Source: Hypholoma sublateritium FD-334 SS-4
Lineage: Eukaryota > Basidiomycota > Agaricomycetes > Agaricales > Strophariaceae
Direction: 5' to 3'
Length of the DNA: 64,000 bases
Assembly: GCA_000827495.1 (NCBI GenBank)
Contig: KN817564.1
Coordinates: forward strand, 1-64,000
Made by a program: the position numbers and the translations under genes. Below are positions 22,828 through 34,479 of the stretch, in pieces. The first letter of the stretch is position 1. Each line of letters opens with the position of its first letter. Under the pieces are notes generated by a model, which was not told the DNA's origin, searched no databases, and saw nothing but the letters and a program-made list of their open reading frames with translations.

Positions 22828-25455
22828 CTATTTACCAACCAACTTCTCAAGATCATATCCTCCTGATATCTGGAACTCCGAAGCGCCTGAATAGCTGGCC
22901 AGCACGCCTCCTTTCTTCGTGAGCCGACCCTGCGCACGGACAATTGCCTGCATGCGCTTCTCGGCGTCGCCGCTGTGGTCCCGTTCCCACTCCTTCGCGC
23001 CGTCTATCTTCTCCTTGTTGCTCACCCTGTGCGCCTTGACTTTGACCGCGCCCTTGGGGTTGTGCACCTTTGTACCGCCGGGCACCTTGACCGCATTCGG
23101 GGCGTCGCGCAAGGCGAACGCCTTCGCCAGATGACCCATGTGCAGATTCCGGATGTGGAAGATGTGTTTCTCGTTCGAGGGATGAGTGGCGTAGGCACGC
23201 ATGTGCGAGAGGAAGCCGCTTCGCGCGAGTTGGGCATTCTGCGACGATGAGAATTAGCAGCATACGCGCCATAAGAAATATTTGGTTACACACCTCCTTC
23301 TTCTGCAGCACCCACCGCTCAAAGGCGAGCTGAACATCGGTAGCACGCTGCTCGTATTCCGTGCCCCTCCCTGCAAATCCAGAGCGTAGCAGATCCTCCA
23401 CCGCAACACCATGTAGTGTGACCTTAGCATTGCCCGCGTCGCCCTGCATCTTCGTCTCCGCCCACTTCACCCAGTCCACTTCGTTCGGCGCAATAAAACT
23501 CCACGCCTCTCCACCCTTACCGGCACGCGCAGTGCGACCGACTCGATGTACGTACTCGGTAACACCACCCTCAGTGGGAAGATCGTACTGAATGACAGCA
23601 CGGACGAGCGGCAGATCCAGACCGCGGGCGGCGACAGATGTACAGAAAAGCACCGACGCCGCGTCTTGCGCGGGTGCATTTTTTCCCTTGCGTCCAGCAA
23701 AGCCCTTCAACGCGGCTAGACGCGCGGCATTGGGCAGCGATCCATGCAGGCGGAACACATTTACGTTCGGCAGCAGGGCACATGTCGATTCAACTTTCTC
23801 CAATGCTGGTTTGGCCTTGCTCCCCGTAAGATCCTCTTCGTCAGAGTCATCCTCCCCTGAAGCTTCTTCATCCTCGGCGTCTCCTCCGCCTTCCATGGAA
23901 GCACCGGCCAATAGGTTCCAGTGGAAATCCACAGAGTCTGTACAGCTGAGAAAGACAATGATCTTGGCGCCCTGCTGCGATTGTACCTGCGCAACCAATG
24001 TGCGCAGGAGTGCGACGAGCGCAACGAGACGGAGCTTGAGAGGCACCGTGACGTATTTTTGAGAGAGCTGCGAAGGAGGAGTGAACGTCTCCGACGTCGC
24101 GGCAGCAGCTATCGAGGGCTCGGGCTTCGGCAGGAGATCCCCTTCCTTGTCAACCTCGGTGGCCTTGATCATCAGCGGATTTTGCAGCGCAGTCCCTGCC
24201 AGCTTCTGGACATCTTCCCGAATAGTGGCAGAGCACAGCACTGTCCTGCGGCGGCGTTCCCAGTCCCAGCCGCCGACCTCGTTCGTGGTCCCTTCCTCCA
24301 CCGCTTGCTTGGCCATCCGCCGCCGCCCGTCCAGGCCCTGCATGATACCCTTGATCGTCTCCTCGAACCCGAGCTCCATCAGCTGATCTGATTCATCGAG
24401 GACAAGCCAGCGACATTTCCCTACGTTGAACGACGAGGTGTTCTGCAGGTGGTCAAGCAGTCGACCGGGGGTGGAGACAAGGATCGGCACGCCTTTGCGC
24501 AGTCGCGCCTTTTCATGGGTACGGGTAGCGCCGCCCACGAGAAGGCCGGAAACCAGCCAGCGCGTCAGCTGTGTCGAGGTATCGGGCTGCGACGTCGAAT
24601 CGTCCTCGGCCCGCAGCCGCATCTTCAGTAGCGCCTCGAGGACATCCGAGATTTGTTTGGCTAGCTCGCGTGTGGGTGCAATAATTACGGCTAATGTACC
24701 TATTGATCTGTCGATATATGAGAGTGAGCTGAGAGGGAGCAGATCCTGGATGATAGGAAGTAAGTATGATAGCGTTTTTCCCGAACCAGTCTGCGACTGG
24801 ATGAAAATATCGCGTGCTGTTTTTTCGGGCGCTGTTGAAAGCATCGTCGGAAGGGAAGCGCGCTGGATCGCGGTAGGTTTTAGGATGGACATCTTGGTTG
24901 TAAGATGCGATACGAGAAGCGGATTTAGCCCGAGGCCAGAAAATGTTGAGTAGTCAAGGGGTGCATTACTTGGGGCGACTGGTTTAGAGATGACTTGCTG
25001 GGTGGGCGCATCGACTTTGGGGTTGTACGTGAAGAGCGAGGAGATTATTTGGTTCGGTCTTGGAGCTTGCGATGAGGAGGCTTGTGCAGTGCGTGAGGTT
25101 TGAGGAGCTTTTGAGTGGGTAGGTGCGCTAGGCGCAGCTTCCGAATCATCGAGCCTAACCCGCTTCCGCGGCCGATGGCTTGGAACACGGGCCTCTTCTG
25201 ACGTAGACGGTGCAGAGGGTGTGGGAGCAGGAGCAGCCTTGGGTTTGGGTTTGGGCGCAGGTTTTTCCTCCGCTCGCTCTTTGCGCTTCAGACCGCGCTT
25301 GACTTTTAATCTGAGCCGTGGATGAGTGAGAAATGCGGAATTTCGGCGCGCTTAGAAGAATACCTGTCCGTCCAGCGCCCACCTTTTTTCCCAGCACCAC
25401 CCTTACCAGAGAAACCATCGTCAGTAGAAATATTGAGGACCAAATCGTCGTCCAT
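22828..25455 (-). CDS. DBP7: DEAD-box RNA helicase DBP7 (60S ribosome biogenesis)
   Basis: Exons 25455-25364, 25310-23294 and 23238-22828 encode 839 aa. The N-terminal 170 aa are basic and Pro-rich. The helicase core has a Q-motif region ([15 protein letters not shown]), Walker A QTGSGKT (about aa 204-210), PTRELAKQ, a DESD variant of the DEAD box in [27 protein letters not shown] [11 protein letters not shown] and [13 protein letters not shown]. The long insert between motifs and the basic C-terminal extension ([21 protein letters not shown]) are typical of Dbp7/DDX31, a nucleolar helicase of early large-subunit assembly. The short first exon supplies [17 protein letters not shown], the usual Dbp7 start. 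Its promoter faces ESA1. Confidence 0.92.
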
Positions 25456-25645
25456 GGTGGAGGGAGGGAATGCTATTTTTGAAGCGCAACAAATCTTTTT
25501 AGTTAGCAGTGTGACTTAGCACGAGCTATATTATTTATTACATAATATTTCGAGTCAGGTTTTCGCTTTTGTCACCCCTCCCACCGGTGCTGGTGGGCGT
25601 TCAAGCTGGTCTTTGCCTGCTTCTCTTTCCTTTCTCCTTCTCTGC
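25456..25645. promoter_or_regulatory. Divergent spacer between DBP7 and ESA1
   Basis: 190 bp separate the start codons. An AT-rich core (ATATTATTTATTACATAATA region near 25527-25546) lies in the middle and could serve either direction. Confidence 0.4.
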
Positions 25646-27542
<1,897 letters not shown>

Positions 27543-27699
27543 ACAGACCCCTCCTCATAGACCGTAGCAGGCGCGCGTGCGCTCTCGTTCGGATGTACAA
27601 TACACAGTAGCACGCGAAAGCCGTCTGTACCATAGTAGTAGCATATATTCACCACCGCTGCCCGCCCGCATGCCCTGCGCCCTCCCAGCCTAATAATCA

Positions 27700-28357
27700 C
27701 TATGCGTGCCCCGCGCGCCGCCGCAGCTGCTCGCCCGCGCCCGCGCCCTCGTGCAGCGACCCCGCGAGGCTCTGCCGGCTGAGCGTCGGCGACGGCGGCT
27801 GCGACGCGGCGGGCGAGAACACGCCGACGCCGGACAACGCGAGCCCGCTGCCCTCGCCGACGTAGAACAGCGACGGGCCGCCGCCGGGCGTCGGCGCGGG
27901 GCGGTCGGAGTCGTACCCGCTCGATGCGGCGTCCGAGTCGGACGCGCTGATGCGGATCGCGGGCGTGCGCCGCGCGGTGGCGGCGGTGGCGTGCACGGTC
28001 GCCTTGTCGCTCGTGGACGCCTTGACAGCGTCGACGACGCCGAGCGTGCGCGCGATGCCGTACGAGGCGATGTCCTGCGCGGGCGGCGGCGGGGGGTGGG
28101 CAGGTAGACGTGGGTCAGTCAGCAGGAGCGGGGGGAGTGCGTGGGAGGGTGCGCACGAGGAGGCCGAGGACGACGATGGGCAGGCTGACGAGGACGGCGA
28201 GGGCGAGCGAGGTGCTCGCGATCTTGGCGACCCACGAGTCGGGCGTGTAGAACCAGAGGTACTCGAGGTAGTATGCCCACAGCGTGCGCGGCAGCGCGAG
28301 CGGCGCAAGGTCTGCGAGGCGGCTGGAGACTTCGGACGTGTACGCGGTGATGTTCAT
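27700..28357 (-). CDS. Small single-pass membrane protein of unknown function
   Basis: Two exons, 28357-28157 and 28074-27700, give 191 aa. Residues 1-65 contain an aromatic segment (LWAYYLEYLWFYTPDSW) and one strong hydrophobic helix (IASTSLALAVLVSLPIVVLGLL); the rest is low-complexity Ser/Pro/Gly/Ala sequence ending in RRRAGHA. Splice sites and phase agree (GTGCGC / GCAG). I do not recognise the family. It converges with ESA1, leaving 157 bp between the stops. The high GC of the C-terminal half makes it open in several frames, so that part is less certain. Confidence 0.65.
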
Positions 28358-28733
28358 GGTTATTTCATCGAGGAGTGACGATGCACGGCGCATTCGACGC
28401 TTGTGGGCAATCAGGCTGGTCACATGACGGCTACAGCACGCGCTTGGACTCTATTTCAACCTATTTCGCGAGCTACAGGCATTGGGAACAATCGGATATA
28501 TATCATCTACTATATATGCATACAAAGTCTATCAACTCCATCCCGGGGCGTAAAATGTGGCTAGTGATGTGGGCGCTCGGAACGAGACAAGCAAAAAAAC
28601 CAAGGTATCTAGAAAATACATGCGCAAAGAAAGACGAGCGAGACAGCGAAATACTACAGATCCAGATCCAGCAGCGCGACAGAAAGCAGGGATAGAAGTG
28701 GGTGCGGCAGACACAGGAAGGGGATAGGCGCGC
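28358..28733. other. Spacer between the membrane protein gene and the CSL gene 3' end
   Basis: 376 bp, tandem arrangement on the minus strand. It holds a TATATATC stretch near 28495-28513 that may be the upstream promoter of the 191-aa gene. No other feature seen. Confidence 0.4.
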
Positions 28734-31673
28734 TCATGGGTACATCGTATTCGACGGGAACACGACGCCGTCCGAGCGGATGAGGATGATGGGGCGGCGC
28801 TTGCCGATCTGCGACTCGGGCGGGAGGCACCCGAGCACCTCCGTGCAGCGCACCTCGACGTACGGCGACGGCTCCGAGCCGAAGAACACGCTCACGGGGT
28901 CCGTCTTGGAGAAGTTCTCGCCGTACACGGTGAGCATCTTCGACGCGTGCGGGTTCGGCTTCGCGAGCACCGCGCGCGACGAGGCGCAGTTCGCCTTGGG
29001 CGCCTCCGCCGCGCGGTCCGGCGGGAGGTACTTGACGACGCCCGGGAACGGCGTCACGGGCTTCGACGGGATCGGGAACGACCCCGTCTGCGGCGCGTGC
29101 TGGTTGTCGAAGAGCACGGGCGGGACGTAGAAGTTGTACCGTATCTGGTCGGTGCCGACGATCGTCCACACGCTCGTCTCGCCGATGTCGACCTGCCACA
29201 GGGCGCCGGATGATGCGCCCGCGTCGCTCGCGGCCCCGCGGCGCGAGGACACCGACCCTGCGGAGCTCGGCCGCCGGCGGTTCTTGCCCACGGGCTTCGG
29301 CACGCCGCCGGCGCTCGAGGTGGAGCGCTTCTTCTTCATCACGCGCCCGCCGTCGTTCGACGGCAGGAACTCGGACTGCGTCGGCGAGCCGGGCGCGCTG
29401 TCGACTTTGCCCGGGTGCGGGAAGTAGTCGCCCGACGGCCCCGCGGTGGGCGAGATGGGCGAGCCGGGGAGGACGGGCGAGGCGGCGCCGCCCTGGCTGA
29501 TGTTCCACTGGCGGCCGTCGATGGGGCGGTACGTGTTCACCTTCTCGCCCATGCACGAGAGGAATGCGCCCGTGACCCCGGGTGTCCCTGGCTCGGGCAT
29601 GCCCTTGTTCGGATCGTACACCTCAAACGCGATCTTGTGCAGCTGGGACACGGGATCGCCGCAGACCTCGCCGGGCGAGCAGTAGTGATCGGCAATGCCC
29701 TTGGCACCTTCCTGCAGGCCGCCGCCGACGACAGTGGTCTGATGATCGACCTTGCGGATGATCAGCACAGGGCTGACAACGCCGGACGTGAGGCACTGGA
29801 GGACGACAGTTTGGTTGTAGTAGATGGGGATCTGCGAGCCGTTGTTAGTGAACGGGATCGCATTCGGCGGGGGCGAGGGGTAGTCCGGTTGCGGCGGCGG
29901 AGGCGGCGGAGCGTCAAGGCCTGCACCGGCCGGCTTGTTGACGTCCACGATGTACATGACAAAAGGATCTAGACGGGGATTAAGAAGCTGTTACTTTTAG
30001 GGGTTGTAGATTGTTTACTTACCCCAACTGGCTGTGCGCGCGATGAAAGAGGGTGTTGTTGATCTTGAGCGTTGATCAAGGCCCATCAGCGGAGCACCGT
30101 CAGAGCCCTTGAAAGAAGATCCGGAGCCAGAGACGCAGAGGTACTTTGTGGACACCGTCTGCGAGCGCAGACGGTGGAACAAGGATATTGTTGACCCATG
30201 ATTGATGCACACTAACATATCAGAAAGATGTCAGTTTCTCCGACGGCGTAACTAAGATTGACACTGACATTCCAGGTTTTTGGCGCTCTGCCGCTTTTTG
30301 CTGGGTTTGCTGATGACTTTGATGGGCCGACTGGGGAAAACACCGATAACTCGTTCGGGCTCGTCGTCAGAGGCGGGGGCCGTGATCTTGACAAGGGCCT
30401 CGACTTTCTTTTTCTTCTCGTCGACATCGGAGATAAAGAGCTGCTTGCCGACGCAGCGACCAATATATGTGGTGCCGGTCGGGGGATCGCTGACGTCGAA
30501 GGACTTGCCGGAGGAGCCGGTCCACTCGATGGTGCCCTCCTGCGGGGCGGGCTCGCCCGAGATGGAGACGACTACGCGGGGCGGGCACAGCTTCGGATCC
30601 TCACCGCGACGAATTACGTCAGTCCACCATGAATTACCAATCATAATAGCGGTTGGGGGAGGGCACAGGAAACTAACGGCGCGATAAGAAGGCATCGAAA
30701 TGGGGTGCGAAATGGGGCACACCGTTTCTCCGTGCCGTAAGATTTTTGGGCAACCTTGCTGGACATGACAATGACCGTGCGCTCGCCGAAGGCGAGTCTA
30801 TTTGGGGTCCTGACATACTGGTCAAGGAAGGGGCTAGAACATGTATAAGAATCGGCGCGAGATAAGGATGCGCGATACCGACCGGATGAATGTTTGGAGG
30901 TCGCTGGAGGCGCCCTCGAGGGGGTTGAGGCGCATGCGCGAGAGGGTCGCGTCGACGGCGTGCATGTTGCGCATCTCGGGGTGGACGTTGCCCATGTAGT
31001 GCATGTCTGAGTAGTCGGAGTGGTCGCGGAAGGAGTGGGTGGCTTGCGGGGCGACACCTCGCATGAAATGAGCGAAACGAGAGAGAGACACGGATGCACG
31101 CATACCTGAGGGGGGCCCGTTGGGATGGCTGTAGCGGCTGAGACGGTCGTGGAAGTGGTTCATGGCGCCGGGGCTGAAGGGGATGCCGTTGTTGATCCCG
31201 CCGATGGCGTACTCGTCGGGGTAGTCGTTGTGGTAGGCGGTGTTGACGCCGGGGAGGCGGCGCGACTCCATGTCGGGGAAGGCCTGGTGGGGGTAGTCCT
31301 TGGGGGGGAAGCCGGGCGGGTGGTGGAGGCTGGTGACGGAGTCGTTGGGGGTGAGGGGCGAGACCTTGCCGCTGCCGAGGTTGGTGATGAGGTCGTAGCT
31401 GCCGCCGTTGAAGGGCGGCACGGGCTCGCCAAACGGCGGGTGGTAGAGGGAGTCGAAGCCGTGGCCGAGGGACGACGAGGACGACGCGTTTGTGCGGTAG
31501 CGCGCGTCGTTGAAGATGTAGGCGGGGTGGTCCGCGGCGTCCATGGGGTCCTGCTGGTCGAAGTGGTGGTGCGGCGGCGGGGCGTCCTGGATGAAGTCGA
31601 CGTCCTGCTGGTAGAGCGGCGGCTGCTGGGGGAAGTCGAGGGACATCTTTTTGTGCCAGCGCTGGTCGTTCAT
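28734..31673 (-). CDS. CSL-family (CBF1/Su(H)/LAG-1) transcription factor
   Basis: Six exons (31673-31106, 31057-30879, 30817-30723, 30672-30269, 30211-30023, 29968-28734) give 889 aa. The N-terminal 190 aa are Pro/Asp/His-rich. The LAG1 DNA-binding (RHR-N) part reads RTPNRLAFGERTVIVM, KVAQKSYGTEKRFLCPPP and SGKSFDVSDP. The beta-trefoil contains HGSTISLFHRLRSQTVSTKYLCV, DPFVMYIVDV and VLQCLTSGVVSPVLIIRKVD. The C-terminal IPT/TIG part carries TVYGENFSKTDPVSVFFGS and PILIRSDG-like VIFPSNTMYP sequence. A long Ser/Pro/Arg insert sits between the last two blocks. Fungal CSL proteins bind GTG(G/A)GAA sites and affect adhesion and cell division in fission yeast, without Notch. Its promoter faces the unknown 484-aa gene across 1.1 kb. 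Confidence 0.9.
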
Positions 31674-32750
31674 GCGGCGGCGGGAAGTGCCGGTGGCGGG
31701 TTGTGCAGGCAGAGGCGCAGGCGATCGTCTTTTATTACTCGCCGCATTTGCCTCCGTTCCCCACATCAGCCACCGCCCCGAATCGCACCCAGCCCCCCGA
31801 TTGGCTGCTGCACCGCTCCACGTGGCCCCCTCAAGCCGGTCGGCGGAATTAAATCGCCTCCCGATCTCGCAGACTCCCGTACCTCGGCACATGACCAAGC
31901 CTAATCCACCGGCGCTTCCTCCCATCACGCGCACCCCCCAGCCTATATGGGAGCTTGCGCCCAAGAGATCGTTTCCAACAGAGGGTATTTTCGATCCGAC
32001 TGCGCATCGACATCATCCAAAAATACACGGGCTTATGACCATCTATGTCAGCTTATCATAAGGAGATGTTTGTTATGCACTCTAAAACTACCGCTTTGAC
32101 ATTGATGATACCAGCCTTGCCCATATTCGCGCACACTGCATCGTCCATGCACCATCGGAATCGATCTCCCCTCCGCCGGAAAAGCGAAATAATGAACTGA
32201 CCCTAGATTATCACAGTGTGAGATGGGCACTCCCGGACCGACTTTATACCTAAACACCAAAAACAATAATTGTTCGGGTCACAGCAATGTTATTTAGACT
32301 TACCCGGCATCATCCACTGCTCTGCACAAATAGACTGACCAATCTGTCGTGTATATACATATCCAGGAGACAGGTGTGCGTTCTGATATCTGATATGGAA
32401 CAGAGACACTCGAATCTACGACGTCGCGTGAGGAGGAAACGAGATCTAACGTCATCGATAGAGTGGGGATTGAGAGTCTTCTCGGACACCGGTGGGGCTC
32501 TAGGTTGTGCAAGATGGAGAGGAAGCAGCCTGCGCCAGTACGTGCACAGACTGTGAGCGAAATGGTGATGTTGGACAATTTTCGCGGCACGGAAACGTGA
32601 CTGCGGTGACGGTGACGAATACGTCTAATTGTGGTCCCGCTCGTCCTCACTCTCGTTCCCCCAGGCGATCCCACCTCCCCGCTGCCCCCTGTATAAATAG
32701 CCCCCTCGTCGCCCCCGGTCCTCCAGCGGGCCCCGGCGGCTGCCTCCACC
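31674..32750. promoter_or_regulatory. Long divergent intergenic region of the CSL gene and the 484-aa gene
   Basis: 1.08 kb with no supported gene. The CSL-proximal 250 bp are GC-rich, the centre (32000-32400) is AT-richer, and the + end carries a clear TATA box. Confidence 0.5.
32692..32699 (+). promoter_or_regulatory. TATA box (TATAAATA) of the 484-aa protein gene
   Basis: A consensus TATAAATA lies 59 bp before the ATG at 32751, after a C-rich stretch. It is the clearest core promoter in the window and implies a short leader. Confidence 0.7.
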
Positions 32751-34479
32751 ATGTCGGGCCCGTCCTACCGCCTGCAGACGCCCCGCCCGCGCCAGGCCCC
32801 GTCGCCCCTCACCTTTGACAACTCCTACACCGCCCCGTCCGTCATCAGCAGCCACCACGACTCCCAGACCCTGCTCTACGACCTCCCCTCTACCACCTCC
32901 ATGTCCCCCCCCACCAGCCCGCGATCAGCCGGGCGCATTCTCTCCCCGACATCGCCCTCCTTTCCCAGCCGCTCAAGGGGCACGCGCAACGGCCGGCCCA
33001 CCCCGCCCCCCAGCGGCCGGAACAGATCAGCCACGCCCTCCGGCGCAGCCTCCAGCGACCTCGAGGGCTTCGCAGAGCACTGCCGCGCATGGTGAGCCGG
33101 CCCCGTCCGGCCCACCCACCCACGCACTAACCCAGCCCCGCAGGTACTACAGCCAGGACGACACCGCGGGCCGCCTCATGACGCAGACGCTCGCCACCCT
33201 ACCGCCTTCACAGCGGGCCCCCTTTTCCCGCATACAGGCCTCGATACGATCGGCATATCACCGCTCCGTCAACATGCGGCGCCACGCAGAGTTCCAGGCG
33301 CACCTCAGCGCGACGACGCCCGGCGGGTCGCTCATGCCCCACGCCCGCGCCAACCCCCGCGCGAAGGCTGCGCAGAAGGGTACGTCACGCGTCCCGGCTG
33401 CCGCCCGTTGCTGACCCCCCGCGTGCAGAGCGTCATGAACGGATGGACCGCTTCGTGCGCAACTGGTGCACCACAGGCATGCCTGGCACCAAACCATTTT
33501 TCGAGGCGTGCGTCGCCCCATATTTTCTAAAATATCAAGGTTATTAACCCCGCCTGCGCGACAGCCTGTGGGCCGTAATGCGATTGCAGGTCATTCCCGC
33601 GAATCTTGGTGGCGCCGGTGCCAACCGCATTGAATGGGAGCTGGATGACGCCGTGTTTAAAGAAGCTGCGTATGTCCCCGCCAATATTGTCAGATCTGGC
33701 ACGCCCACGCTCACTATCTATACTTTCAAGTGGGAAGGATTTTATGCTCGAAGCTATTGACTTTCTCAAAGGGGTCCGTCTTTCTCATGCTCAATAGAAT
33801 GCGCGCTAAAAACAGCTCTGCGAGTCAGGTACTCGCCTTCGAAGAGACACCTTCATTGAAATCCCCGGACTCTGCATATGGTCACCAGAAATATTCGAGC
33901 ATACCAACAATACATTCGCGCGCACAAACACAGCACGCCTCTTCTCATCAGAACACCTCTGCAGTCGCTTCAACAATACAGCCGAAGCGCGCCCGGGCCC
34001 CAAGCGACCCATTCCTGGACGCTCCTCAGTCAGCATCGCTCGTCTCTTCGTCTCCGTCCGCCTCCTTCAATAACGACTCCCTACTCGCCTCGTCCGGGAC
34101 CGATGGGGAAGAGGCCCCGCAGAGCCCCGTGACCACCTACGGAGAGTCGCTGAGCCAGCCCAACTTTGACGACGGCGCGTACGACGACACCGAGGAGCAG
34201 TACCTCCGCGTATGGACCTCACCTGATCTGTCGAATCCTGAATTTCTCCGCCTCATCGAGCTATTTCCTGTGTTTGTGTCCAGAAGGCCGCTGCCTCGCT
34301 TTCCTGTGCCTCAATCTAGACACGTGGATATAGAAGAAGGCGAGGACGAGGGGCTCGAGGGAAGGCAGGTCCATTTCGGGACGGGATCAATGTGGGTGAG
34401 CTCGAAGGTGCGGACGGATGCATGGGAAGGCAGTTTCTGGGCTATGTTTATCTCCTGGTGGAGAAAGGTCTTTTGCTAG
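32751..34479 (+). CDS. Hypothetical protein, 484 aa, helical core and disordered flanks
   Basis: Exons 32751-33091, 33144-33379, 33429-33507, 33565-33669, 33731-33773 and 33829-34479 join in frame. The first 100 aa are Ser/Pro/Thr-rich. The spliced core (about aa 105-265) looks folded: GFAEHCRAWYYSQDD, RIQASIRSAYHRSVNMRRH, FVRNWCTTGMPGTKPFFEA, LWAVMRLQVIPANLGGAGA and DFMLEAIDFLKGVLAFEE. The C-terminal half is Ser- and acid-rich and ends in WEGSFWAMFISWWRKVFC, an amphipathic aromatic tail. I do not recognise the family. Six short exons with canonical sites and preserved phase argue strongly that it is a real gene. Confidence 0.8.

Noticed and set aside
28654..29556. 300-codon minus-strand open frame
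   Set aside because: It is a frame-shifted shadow of the GC-rich last exon of the CSL gene; the product is Arg/Ala-rich with no family blocks, while the overlapping frame has clear CSL motifs.
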